Positions 17,123 to 25,340 of a stretch of DNA of 32,951 nucleotides are shown piece after piece (positions within the stretch are counted from its first letter, which is position 1; each line of letters opens with the position of its first letter). A model generated the notes under the pieces. It saw only the letters and a list, made by a program, of their open reading frames with translations. It did not search any database and was not told the origin of the DNA. The translations under genes were made by a program, and so were the position numbers. The stretch is from contig JAEINY010000047.1 of the NCBI GenBank assembly GCA_016342595.1, forward strand, positions 1 through 32,951. The letters are read 5' to 3'. Origin of the DNA: Marinilabiliaceae bacterium. Lineage in GTDB: Bacteria > Bacteroidota > Bacteroidia > Bacteroidales > Marinilabiliaceae.

Positions 17123-19225
17123 GTGAACTCTAAACCTTTTCAATATACAATTTACTATACTCAATGTTATATTGGAAAGGTTTGGCTTCTATTTTTTTTA
17201 GTTTTTAGTACTTCTTTCTCAAAAGGATATTCTACAATAAAAAACAACAAATATGATTCCATCAGAAATGCTATAAAAAAAAGAATAGGAGATAAAAAAC
17301 TAACGAACACTATCTATCTTGATAGTATATATTTTAATTGTACTGACTCCCTAACAAAAGCTATTGCTCTAGTCGAAAAGTACAACCTATTAATAAACTA
17401 CAATTTACCGGAAAAATCAGACTCTTGCATTAAGATTGCTATCGAGATCTTTGATGCCATAAATAACGACAAGGGATTAGGTTTTTGTTACTACACAAAA
17501 GGCCTTAAATCAATATATCAAAACCAAGCGACAAATGCAGTTGAGCAATTTACAAGATCAGCTAAATTATTTGAAAAATGTCATTTTTATGATGGTGTAA
17601 TATTTTCATATTTCAAACTCGCCACTTTCTTTTCAAAGAATAAAAACGAAACCATAGCTATAAGGAACTATATTAAGGCTAGATCTTTCTTCTCAGTTTC
17701 ATCAAACGAAAATCTTAAAACCTCTGTGCTACTAAACTATGCAGCATTATACACTGATTTAGGTGAGTTTAACAAAGCACTCGAGCAATACCATATTATC
17801 GAAAAATTGCATTTGAAAACTATCTCTCTTCCTAAACAATCCAGATTTTACAACAACATAGCTATTAACTATATGAATAGTAAAGACTGGGATAAATCAT
17901 ATTACTATTATTCAAAAAGTCTCGAAATTAAGGAAACATTAAAGGATTCTATTGGAATAATCAACACTACACAAAATCTTTTTCACTTAAGCTTATTAAA
18001 TAGTGACATAAAAAACGCAACTAACCATTATGGTAAACTCTCTCAGCACTTCAATAAAGATTTATACGAAAGTGAAATAGCTGTGGATTTTCTATATAAT
18101 AAAATATTATACAAAATAAAAACGCACAACTACGATTCAATCCCATCACTTTTAAATATATATAAAAACAAGCATACTAAAGTTACCAACCTCGCCTTCT
18201 CCGACAAACTAATCGAGATGCAAAAAAGCTTCGAGATGCAGGAGAAAGACCGGGAGATAGAACTGCTGCAAAAAGAAGATGCCCTGCAGAAAGCCCAACT
18301 GAACAACCAGAAACTGCTCACCTTGTCGCTTTCGGTATTGGCATTATTGCTCATTGGCATTGGGGTGCTTGTGAACCGGCAGCGGCGGCGTTTAAAGAAG
18401 TCGCAACACATACTAAAACAACGGAAGCAGGAAATTATTGTCATCAATGAGGAGCTGCAACGCTCTAACCTCTCTAAGGACCGCATCCTGGCGGTTATTG
18501 GTCACGACCTGCGCGGGCCGGTGGGTGGTTTAAAGGAACTCATTGAGTTGTACATGGATTTGGGTGAGTTTGAACCGGAAGATTTCCATAACCTGCTGAA
18601 TGCGGCGCGGGAGTCGTCCACCAGTACTTACCACTTGCTGGAGAACCTGCTGAGCTGGGCCAACTCACAAAGGGGGCAGATTGAATTTAAACCTAAAACG
18701 GCGTATATAAAAGAACTGGTCTGTCATACGGTACAATTGCTGGACAAAGCGGTTAACACCCGTGGTATTCAATTCAAATGCAATGTACCGGACAAGTTGC
18801 AGCTTACGGTGGATGAAAATATGCTCAACACCATTGTGCGTAACCTGGTGTCCAATGCCATTAAGTTCTCCCCTGAGAAATCCACGATCTCCATCTCCGC
18901 CACCGAGCAGGCCGAAGAGGTGATCCTGCGCATTGCAGATGAAGGGATTGGCTTCTCAGCCAAAGAGTCGGAAAGCCTGTTCACCCATAAGGAAGCTTAC
19001 TTCCTGGAGAAAGGCAATTCGGCCAAAGGCACCGGCCTGGGCCTCATCCTCTGTAAAGAATTTGTAGAGCGCCATGGCGGCCGCATATGGACCGAGTCAG
19101 ACATGAAGAAAGGAGCCAAAGTCTGCTTCAGCATCCCTAAGGACCTCAAAGAACTAACTTACACGGAAGAAGCACCGGCTAAAAAATCGCGTAAGAAGTG
19201 GCGGGCATGGTCGAATTTACTTTAG
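17123..19225 (+). CDS. TPR-containing sensor histidine kinase
   Basis: A 700-aa membrane sensor kinase starting at GTG. It has an N-terminal hydrophobic segment (about 17-35), then TPR-like helical repeats (about 70-340; e.g. LNYAALYTDLGEFNKALEQY), a coiled coil (about 360-395), a membrane helix (about 398-418) and a second coiled coil. HisKA carries H461 in VIGHDLRGPVGG, and HATPase has N574-LVSN578, D606-EGIG and G636-TGLGL. There is no receiver domain and no response regulator gene adjacent, so the partner lies elsewhere. Base composition changes abruptly near 18185: 60-base stretches at 17641 and 18061 contain 19 and 11 G+C, while those at 18481 and 19021 contain 37 and 36. The sensor half and kinase half thus seem to have different histories. 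Confidence 0.92.
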   Translation: MNSKPFQYTIYYTQCYIGKVWLLFFLVFSTSFSKGYSTIKNNKYDSIRNAIKKRIGDKKLTNTIYLDSIYFNCTDSLTKAIALVEKYNLLINYNLPEKSDSCIKIAIEIFDAINNDKGLGFCYYTKGLKSIYQNQATNAVEQFTRSAKLFEKCHFYDGVIFSYFKLATFFSKNKNETIAIRNYIKARSFFSVSSNENLKTSVLLNYAALYTDLGEFNKALEQYHIIEKLHLKTISLPKQSRFYNNIAINYMNSKDWDKSYYYYSKSLEIKETLKDSIGIINTTQNLFHLSLLNSDIKNATNHYGKLSQHFNKDLYESEIAVDFLYNKILYKIKTHNYDSIPSLLNIYKNKHTKVTNLAFSDKLIEMQKSFEMQEKDREIELLQKEDALQKAQLNNQKLLTLSLSVLALLLIGIGVLVNRQRRRLKKSQHILKQRKQEIIVINEELQRSNLSKDRILAVIGHDLRGPVGGLKELIELYMDLGEFEPEDFHNLLNAARESSTSTYHLLENLLSWANSQRGQIEFKPKTAYIKELVCHTVQLLDKAVNTRGIQFKCNVPDKLQLTVDENMLNTIVRNLVSNAIKFSPEKSTISISATEQAEEVILRIADEGIGFSAKESESLFTHKEAYFLEKGNSAKGTGLGLILCKEFVERHGGRIWTESDMKKGAKVCFSIPKDLKELTYTEEAPAKKSRKKWRAWSNLL

Positions 19226-19621
19226 TTTTTGTATTTCACGCAGAGATATCGCTGAGAACGCAGCGGTTAAAAGATTGCTCGCGGAAATAAAGGTTGCACA
19301 CGCGGATTCAATAATAGTTGATACTTATTTTCGGGGAAGGCATGGTTATTTCATTGTTTTTCACCCCCGCCGTCTCATAAATGAGCCATCCCGTTTCACG
19401 GGAAATACCATCTTCATGACGCAAAAACTACATCATGCAAAACGCATTTCTGTCTCCCTATGCGTAGGGAGAATCAGAGGGTAAAATTAAAAACCACCAA
19501 AAAAAATCACCTAATATTCATCTTCGCCACATGCATAATCCATAAAAAAATGATATCTTGAGGAACCGAGATTCGGGGATATGAATGCGCGTTTAAGTCT
19601 AATTTTACAAAACTGTTCGCC
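19226..19621. other. Intergenic region with repeat fragments
   Basis: No gene is supported. It contains CACGCAGAGAT...GCTGAGAACGCAG (19237-19263), a wording common in dispersed bacterial repeats, a hairpin CCCGTTTCACGGG (19389-19401), and the second copy of the CTCCCTA/TAGGGAG element (19449-19513). Confidence 0.55.
19449..19513 (+). repeat. Direct repeat matching 16411-16494
   Basis: CTCCCTA-TGCG-TAGGGAG followed by AATCAGAGGGTAA and an A/C-rich tail with ACCACC. The copy at 16411-16494 has the same order (hairpin, ATTAGAGGGTAA, CCACCC-rich tail) and the same orientation. The two copies flank the 128-aa protein and TPR kinase genes. Confidence 0.6.
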
Positions 19622-20056
19622 ATGATAAAGACCTCTTACACCGACATTAAAAAAGTAGCGAAACTGTTGGACACTGGTTTCCTGGTATACATTCACAAGC
19701 AAACCGCTAAGATTGTAGCCATACCCGAATTTGACGACTTCATGGATTTTGGTGATGATGATTCAGAGGTACTCATGGCCGAAGTGGAAAATCATCCGGA
19801 AAAATACCTGCACATCAAAAAAATGACCTCACGGGAGGTGTTCAACACCATGATGGATTTTGCCCAGGAACAGGAAGAGATGGAAACAACCCGTAAATTG
19901 GTGGAAGAGCTTCGCAAATCGAATCCCATCAGCAATTTTAACAATTCCATTCGATATATGGGGCCACAAATACGAAAAGCCTGGATTGATTACCGCGACG
20001 ACCGAACCAATAATCACATTCGTAACCGGCTGTGGTCTTCGCGAGAAACGTATTGA
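19622..20056 (+). CDS. UPF0158 family protein
   Basis: A 144-aa cytoplasmic protein of unknown function belonging to the UPF0158 family. Recognisable blocks are LLDTGFLVYIHKQTAKIVAIP near the start, then ENHPEKYLHIKKMTSREVFNTM (about 58-79), MDFAQEQE, and the C-terminal NPISNFNNSIR...RKAWIDYRDD with a helix at the end. Length matches the family, and the start ATG at 19622 is supported by the N-terminal alignment. It stands alone; a hairpin at 20166-20200 can terminate it. Confidence 0.8.
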   Translation: MIKTSYTDIKKVAKLLDTGFLVYIHKQTAKIVAIPEFDDFMDFGDDDSEVLMAEVENHPEKYLHIKKMTSREVFNTMMDFAQEQEEMETTRKLVEELRKSNPISNFNNSIRYMGPQIRKAWIDYRDDRTNNHIRNRLWSSRETY

Positions 20057-20165
20057 TATTCGCAAGCGTTATTGTCCGGTATAAAATACTTTATCCCTGC
20101 CGGGTAAAATAGTGCTCATACTTTATTCTACAATACTCTATCCCTTCGGGGAATTCAATCGGTAT

Positions 20166-20200
20166 AAAAAAGCAGCTTCCAAAAACTGAAGGCTGCTTTT
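20166..20200. terminator. Bidirectional intrinsic terminator
   Basis: A stem AAAAGCAGC-TTC / GAAGGCTGCTTTT with one bulged base is flanked by A and T runs, so it works on both strands. It lies between the convergent UPF0158 and DUF6249 genes. Confidence 0.8.
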
Positions 20201-20221
20201 ATATGTTGAAGAATGATCTAC

Positions 20222-20563
20222 TTATTCCTCCAGCTTATTTTTCATCAAGAGGTAGAACAACACCAGGCTCAATCCACCGAAAGCTAATACCATTGAGAAA
20301 TAGGCAGCCGCTTCATCCATAAAGGTATTGGCTTCTAAATATGCCCCCATCAATACACCCAATGCCAAACCAACCAGAAACATACCATATTTCAAAGTCA
20401 GGTAATGTTTGGGTTTACTGCTGTTTTCTTCAAAAATAGAGGCATCTTTTCCGGATGCTATTAATGCAGTTCGCTCAATGCGACGGTTTTTTAAATAGGC
20501 CAATGAGATAATGATGGCGGGAATACCTCCGAAAATAAAAATAATTGCTAATGAACCTTCCAT
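20222..20563 (-). CDS. DUF6249-like membrane protein, paralogue 1
   Basis: A 113-aa small inner-membrane protein with three hydrophobic helices (about 5-24, 58-76 and 88-106). A basic segment follows the first helix (KNRRIERTALIASGKDASIF), a pattern of the DUF6249 family found mostly in Bacteroidota. The core KPKHYLTLKYGMFLVGLALG is shared almost exactly with the paralogue at 21105-21449. Function is unknown. Its promoter region carries the TGTAACC-15 bp-GCGTC signature also found before the ECF sigma gene and the paralogue, so it is probably a member of that sigma factor's regulon. Confidence 0.82.
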   Translation of the reverse strand: MEGSLAIIFIFGGIPAIIISLAYLKNRRIERTALIASGKDASIFEENSSKPKHYLTLKYGMFLVGLALGVLMGAYLEANTFMDEAAAYFSMVLAFGGLSLVLFYLLMKNKLEE

Positions 20564-20631
20564 GACTAACTATTTTAAAGTTTTACATTTTGTTTCTCTG
20601 ATGAACCTCCTGCCGGATCGTTCATTTGTAT

Positions 20632-20658
20632 GACGCCACCTAAAATGGGCCGGTTACA
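20632..20658 (-). promoter_or_regulatory. ECF-type promoter of DUF6249 paralogue 1
   Basis: On the minus strand TGTAACC (20658 to 20652), 15 bp, then GCGTC (20636 to 20632). The start codon is about 70 bases downstream. Spacing and both boxes are identical to those at 21511-21537 and 26508-26534. The TGTAAC/CGTC pair resembles ECF sigma promoters. Confidence 0.72.
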
Positions 20659-20766
20659 AATTGGTGACTTTTTTTTGAAAAAAATGTAATCGAAGAAACG
20701 AAGTTATACCTCGTTATGTGACTTCCTCCCAGAGTGTGCAAGGGCACTTCATGCGGTTGAAACCAG

Positions 20767-20783
20767 ATGTGATCCGGTCACAT
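20767..20783. promoter_or_regulatory. Inverted repeat of CRP/FNR-like style
   Basis: ATGTGA-TCCGG-TCACAT is a perfect 6-bp inverted repeat. It resembles a CRP half-site pair (TGTGA/TCACA) but with 5 instead of 6 bases between. It lies next to the 21-bp array and about 110 bp upstream of the paralogue 1 promoter. A regulatory role is only a possibility. Confidence 0.3.
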
Positions 20784-20802
20784 AGTCTGATATATCTTGG
20801 CC

Positions 20803-21034
20803 GACCGGAAGCCCTCACCCACCGACCGGAAAGAGTCATTAAGCAACCGGAGCCATTCATCTTACCGACCGGAAAGACAACCAGAGCGACCGGAGTGAGT
20901 CCTTGACCGACCGGAGAGGCCAACCGGGCAACCGGAAGAACTCATTTCGCCATCGGATAGTATATCCCGGCGACCGGAAGAACTCATCTCACGACCGGAA
21001 AGTGTATCCGGGCGACCGGAGCATGTAATTCCCC
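20803..21034. repeat. Eleven-unit array of GACCGGA boxes with 21-bp period
   Basis: The CCGG core of each box starts at 20805, 20826, 20847, 20869, 20890, 20911, 20932, 20953, 20974, 20995 and 21016: spacings are 21 bp, with a single 22. The box is GACCGGA(A/G) in most units; units 3 and 7 have AACCGGA and unit 8 CATCGGA. The remaining bases vary, but units 7+8 and 9+10 form a 42-bp higher-order repeat (both begin with CCGGAAGAACTCAT). Twenty-one base pairs equal two helical turns, so all boxes face the same side of DNA. Open frames through it change at the 22-bp unit, so it is probably not coding. It lies between the two DUF6249 genes. Confidence 0.88.
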
Positions 21035-21041
21035 AAAATAG

Positions 21042-21072
21042 AAAAAACCGGTCCCCAAAAATGAAACCGGCT
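21042..21072 (-). terminator. Intrinsic terminator of DUF6249 paralogue 2
   Basis: On the minus strand the stem AAGCCGGT / ACCGGTTT (one G-U pair) has a 12-nt loop and continues into a run of six T. It lies about 33 bp past the stop codon. Confidence 0.7.
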
Positions 21073-21104
21073 TACACTAAACATACAACTAACTATTCGC
21101 TCTC

Positions 21105-21449
21105 TTATGCTGCGTTCATCTTGTCTTTAAACAACACATAAAACAAAACCAGGCTCAATCCGCCAAAAGCTAGTACCATGGGAAAATAAGCAGTCGCTTC
21201 GTTCAGGAAAGTATGCGCCTCTATCAGCGCCCCCATTAACACGCCCAAAGCTAATCCAACCAGCAACATCCCGTATTTCATGGTCAAATAATGTTTTGGC
21301 TTTTGATCCGCTTCACGGAATAAATCCGCCTCTTTATTAGCCGCAATCAAGGCCGTCCGTTCAAGGCACCGGTTCCTGAAATAGGATAAGGCGATAATAA
21401 TAGCAGGGATACTTCCGAAGATAAATATAATGGCTAATACAGCTTCCAT
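21105..21449 (-). CDS. DUF6249-like membrane protein, paralogue 2
   Basis: A 114-aa paralogue of the protein at 20222-20563, with the same three helices and the shared blocks LAIIFIFG.IPAIII, ERTALIA, KPKHYLT, VGLALGVLMGA and VLAFGGLSLVLFY. Differences are concentrated in the loop after the first helix and at the C-terminus. The duplication includes the promoter: the TGTAACC-15 bp-GCGTC signature and flanking CATTTGTA are the same. The two copies are separated by the 21-bp array and have their own terminators, so they are separate transcription units. Confidence 0.82.
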   Translation of the reverse strand: MEAVLAIIFIFGSIPAIIIALSYFRNRCLERTALIAANKEADLFREADQKPKHYLTMKYGMLLVGLALGVLMGALIEAHTFLNEATAYFPMVLAFGGLSLVLFYVLFKDKMNAA

Positions 21450-21510
21450 AATTCAAAATTTAAAAGTTTACTAATTTTCTTTCTCTCTCTCTCGGAGCGC
21501 TCATTTGTAT

Positions 21511-21537
21511 GACGCCGGCATAAATGAGCTGGTTACA
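21511..21537 (-). promoter_or_regulatory. ECF-type promoter of DUF6249 paralogue 2
   Basis: On the minus strand TGTAACC (21537 to 21531), 15 bp, then GCGTC (21515 to 21511), 62 bp before the start codon. Same boxes and spacing as the promoters of paralogue 1 and of the ECF sigma gene. Confidence 0.72.
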
Positions 21538-21803
21538 AATGAGTATTCGTTTTTCGGGTACGATGTAAATACAACTACACATCCATTAGTACCGTAATTT
21601 TAGCTGCTCAATGAAATCGCATCACTCTTTGAATGAATCGATCAAACAACTCCTATTAACCATCCTTTTTTTACTTCACCAAACCCAGAGCAACAGTGAG
21701 TTACAGCCCGAAAATCAAAAAAGATATTAAAAAATGTTTTTTAATATCACATACTCTAACTATATTGGTTATAGAACCTGAATCGCCATTCTTTTACACC
21801 ATT

Positions 21804-24800
21804 ATGACTGAGAGATTTATTTCTCCGATTAAAACAGCCTTCGCACTGCGTTTGCTGAGCTTACTCATCCTGCTTCAGATGAGTCAAGGCACAACGGCAT
21901 GGGGACAGCACATCTTTGGTGGCAAAAACATTAAGGTATTTGAACCATCAGACTATCCGGGTGGGAATCAAAACTGGTGGATTGAAGAAGATAAAAGAGG
22001 CTTTATCTATGTAGCCAATGAAAAAGGGCTATTAGAATTTGATGGTGAGCAATGGCGAAACATTAACATTGGCCCTTCACCCATGGTGCGATCTATCGCC
22101 ATTGATCCATCGGACGGCACCATTTACATTGGCAAAACCGGTGATTTTGGCTACCTGAGTACTGACCAGCAAGGGCAACTGCATTACCAATCACTGGTTC
22201 AACAGTTACACATCAATAATGAATCGTTCTCCGATGTTTGGACCATCCGAATTATAAATCATCATATCTATTTCCTGACCTATAAAAAATTATTTTGCTT
22301 CAACACAAGCACTAAACAATTGAAAAGATGGGAGAGTCACACTCATTTTTCCCTTATCGGAGTTGTTAATAACCAGTTGCTTGTTGGCCAAAAAAAACTA
22401 GGTTTGTATGCTATTCACAACGATTCTCTTCAATTAAAGACTGATCAGCCACGCTTTAAAGAGATGCTTTTCTACAACATCATTCCTTTTCAGGAAGATA
22501 AAATACTGCTTAGTTCACGTCAAAATATCTTAATACTCAATCGTCACACCTATGATATCTGTGATTCAAGCAAGTATTACAATCAAAAACTGGCGCCAAT
22601 ACTGAAAAATAACATTTACTACATCACCCCCCTTAAAAATAATCAGTTGGCCATTGCCACTTATTACAATGGTGTTTACCTGGTGGATGAACAGATGAAT
22701 GTAATGGCGCATTACAACAAAAATAATGCCTTACCGACCAATTTATGCTGGCATGTGAAACAGTGTGAGATGGGTACCATCTGGATTGCCAGTGATGATG
22801 GCATTGCCCGTATTCACAACCATGCACATTTTAATGAATACAACACCCCGCCTCTCAACAGCAAACTACATACGCTCATCAAGTTCCATGGAAAGGTATA
22901 CATCGGAACCAATGAAGGTGTCTTCCATAAAAAAACAGGGAGTTTTCATGCACCGGTCATTTCGCCCACATCCATAAAATCCAGCTGCCAACAGTTTATC
23001 CACTTCAACGTTCCAAATACCCATGACACCCTCTTATTAGCTGCCACAGAAGAGGGCATTTGGGCTATTTCCGGACATGACACCAAACAACTTAGTGTGC
23101 GATCAGCAATCAATTACATTCTTCAATCGGGTCAAAATCCAAATCGCCTCTATTTTATCTACAACCTGGGTATTGGAGCCATCGAATATAATAACGGACA
23201 CTGGTCGGATGAACAGGTCATTTTGTATAAAGATCGCATTGATCAAGCCATTTATGAAGATGAACATGGTAAACTATGGATTTGTAGTCGTCAAAAAGGT
23301 GTTTTTAAGCTTCACATAAAACCACATACATTCAAATTAGCAAAGATTGAACACTTCCCTTTAGGCCATCAAAACCTACCGTTTATCATCACCGGCAGTT
23401 TTTTTCACAATGATCGGCTATATCTCAACCACCGTGATGGTATCCTATCCTATCACCCTTATGAAAATACCTTTAAAGAAGACAGTACTTTTCAGGAATA
23501 CCTGGAACCTGGTTTTATCCCTTATTTAGTCATCGGACAAAAAGATAACATTTGGCTGGCCTCAAAAAAAGGGAATCTCCATGAGCTAACCAAAGTCAGT
23601 GAAAAACGCAACATACTGGAAAACATAAGTGCACGCCGGCTACAATTCCGAAATCGCATCATTACACAAGCTTTGGTGGATATCCCCAACGAATTATACC
23701 TTGGATTAGATAACCGGCTCGCTCAGATACACCATCTGACAGCACTAAAAAAACCCAATAGCCAAAACAGCGTCTACATTCGAAAGGTCAAAACCTCTGC
23801 TGACTCTACGCTGTATAACGGCGGTTTACAAGGATCGAATAAGATGGCCTCCTCGCTCATTCAAGGTATCTCTTATAAAAATAGAAACCTTCGCTTTCAA
23901 TTTGCATCCCCCTTCTATTGTGATGAAACCAATAACAAATATACCTGCATATTAGAAGGATTTGATCAAAGCTGGTCGGGCTGGAGCAACTCCAACTATA
24001 AAGAATACACCAACTTAAAAGAGGGTACTTACACTTTCAAAGTGAAGGCACGAAACACATTCAACCAGGTGAGCGAGTCAGCCATCTGGCACTTCTACAT
24101 TCAGCCCCCTATTTATCGAACCTGGTGGGCCTACATCCTTTATCTCATTCTTGTTATTGGGTGTATAGCCCGGTATCTGCATTGGTCTCGCCACATCCAT
24201 CTGCACGAGAAAAAGGAACTGGAAAAAAAAGTCCAAAATCGCACTTATGCCCTTTCCATGCAAAAAGAGCAGTTACAACAACAAGCCCGTGAACTGCAAG
24301 GATCCATGCAAGCCCAGGAACGGCTCGCTCTTATTGCCAACAAAATAGACAACCCGGTTGCGATCTGCGCGCTCAATGGTCAACTCATTTGGGCCAATGC
24401 CAGATTTTACACCATTTTTGAAGGAGCGGCCGACCTGACCGAAAAAAAACTGTGGGAAATTCCAGGTAACGGTGAGATAGAGGATTGCTTTTGGAATTGT
24501 TTATTTGATAAACAACCGAAAACGCAGCAAATAAAAAACACCAAAGCGAAAACAGACACCGAATACTTGTTTCAAGTCACACTTAGTCCCGCCCTTACAC
24601 CCACCGAAGACGTGCGGCAAATCATTGGCGTCTACTCGGATGTGACCAACCTTCATGAATTGAACAAAATACGAGATATGCTCATGTCAGTTATCACCCA
24701 TGACTTAAAATCGCCCCTGTTAGCCTTCAAAATGATCAGCGAAACCCTACTGTTACAACTGCACGCCGAAAACCACCCTGCTGTTCATAAATTAAACCAC

Positions 24801-25340
24801 ATGTGTAACCAGGCATCTACGCTCTACACCTTCACGCGCTCCTTATCAGACTGGTTGAAAAATCAGAGGGGAAAGATAAATTTCACACCACAAGCGTTTA
24901 AACTTAATGGAGTGGTGAGTGAAGTCATTCAATTATTCAGGTTTCAAAGTGATATTAAGCAAATCAGATTCAGAAACCTGGTGGCTGAAAATCTGGAAAT
25001 ACGAGCGGATCACAACATGCTAAAAACCATATTCAGAAACCTGTTCTCCAATGCCATCCTCCACACCGACCGGGGATCTATCGTCATTCAGGCCCATACC
25101 AAGGGCCAGCACGTCATAATTAAAGTGAAAGATAATGGGCTCGGTGCGGCCGAACAAAATTTATTTAATGGCGAGCACACCGGTTTTGGATTGTTTATTT
25201 GTGAGGAGTTTATAAAAAAGAATAATGGCAAAATATGGCAGGAGGCTGTAACAACCGGCACATGCATTGGTTTTACACTTCCACTGGCAGCCACTCAAAA
25301 AGCTGATGTCTATGAAAAAGAAAATTATAATTGTAGATGA
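21804..25340 (+). CDS. Propeller-type sensor histidine kinase
   Basis: A 1178-aa membrane sensor kinase. I chose the ATG at 21804, which is followed by a signal peptide (LRLLSLLILLQMSQG...AWGQ); the frame opens at a GTG at 21696. It has a periplasmic two-component-regulator beta-propeller region, a Y_Y_Y domain (about 700-770; GTYTFKVKARN), a membrane helix (about 775-795), a coiled coil, a PAS-like domain (about 843-950; NPVAICALNGQLIWANARF), HisKA with H966 in VITHDLKSPL, and HATPase with N1079-LFSN1083, D1110-NGLG and HTGFGLFICEEF. Unlike the HTCS it has no receiver or AraC domain. Instead its end overlaps a NarL-type response regulator gene by 29 bases, so the two form a pair. The signal sensed is unknown. 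Confidence 0.93.
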   Translation: MTERFISPIKTAFALRLLSLLILLQMSQGTTAWGQHIFGGKNIKVFEPSDYPGGNQNWWIEEDKRGFIYVANEKGLLEFDGEQWRNINIGPSPMVRSIAIDPSDGTIYIGKTGDFGYLSTDQQGQLHYQSLVQQLHINNESFSDVWTIRIINHHIYFLTYKKLFCFNTSTKQLKRWESHTHFSLIGVVNNQLLVGQKKLGLYAIHNDSLQLKTDQPRFKEMLFYNIIPFQEDKILLSSRQNILILNRHTYDICDSSKYYNQKLAPILKNNIYYITPLKNNQLAIATYYNGVYLVDEQMNVMAHYNKNNALPTNLCWHVKQCEMGTIWIASDDGIARIHNHAHFNEYNTPPLNSKLHTLIKFHGKVYIGTNEGVFHKKTGSFHAPVISPTSIKSSCQQFIHFNVPNTHDTLLLAATEEGIWAISGHDTKQLSVRSAINYILQSGQNPNRLYFIYNLGIGAIEYNNGHWSDEQVILYKDRIDQAIYEDEHGKLWICSRQKGVFKLHIKPHTFKLAKIEHFPLGHQNLPFIITGSFFHNDRLYLNHRDGILSYHPYENTFKEDSTFQEYLEPGFIPYLVIGQKDNIWLASKKGNLHELTKVSEKRNILENISARRLQFRNRIITQALVDIPNELYLGLDNRLAQIHHLTALKKPNSQNSVYIRKVKTSADSTLYNGGLQGSNKMASSLIQGISYKNRNLRFQFASPFYCDETNNKYTCILEGFDQSWSGWSNSNYKEYTNLKEGTYTFKVKARNTFNQVSESAIWHFYIQPPIYRTWWAYILYLILVIGCIARYLHWSRHIHLHEKKELEKKVQNRTYALSMQKEQLQQQARELQGSMQAQERLALIANKIDNPVAICALNGQLIWANARFYTIFEGAADLTEKKLWEIPGNGEIEDCFWNCLFDKQPKTQQIKNTKAKTDTEYLFQVTLSPALTPTEDVRQIIGVYSDVTNLHELNKIRDMLMSVITHDLKSPLLAFKMISETLLLQLHAENHPAVHKLNHMCNQASTLYTFTRSLSDWLKNQRGKINFTPQAFKLNGVVSEVIQLFRFQSDIKQIRFRNLVAENLEIRADHNMLKTIFRNLFSNAILHTDRGSIVIQAHTKGQHVIIKVKDNGLGAAEQNLFNGEHTGFGLFICEEFIKKNNGKIWQEAVTTGTCIGFTLPLAATQKADVYEKENYNCR

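Noticed and set aside
20718..21026. Open frames through the 21-bp array as a heptad-repeat protein
   Set aside because: The frames are broken by the 22-bp unit, the left one ends in a stop within the array, and the right one has no ATG start. Variation between units does not preserve residues except in the last four.
20803..21034. The 21-bp array as a CRISPR
   Set aside because: The conserved part is only about 8 bp and the period 21 bp, too short for repeat plus spacer, and no cas gene is present.
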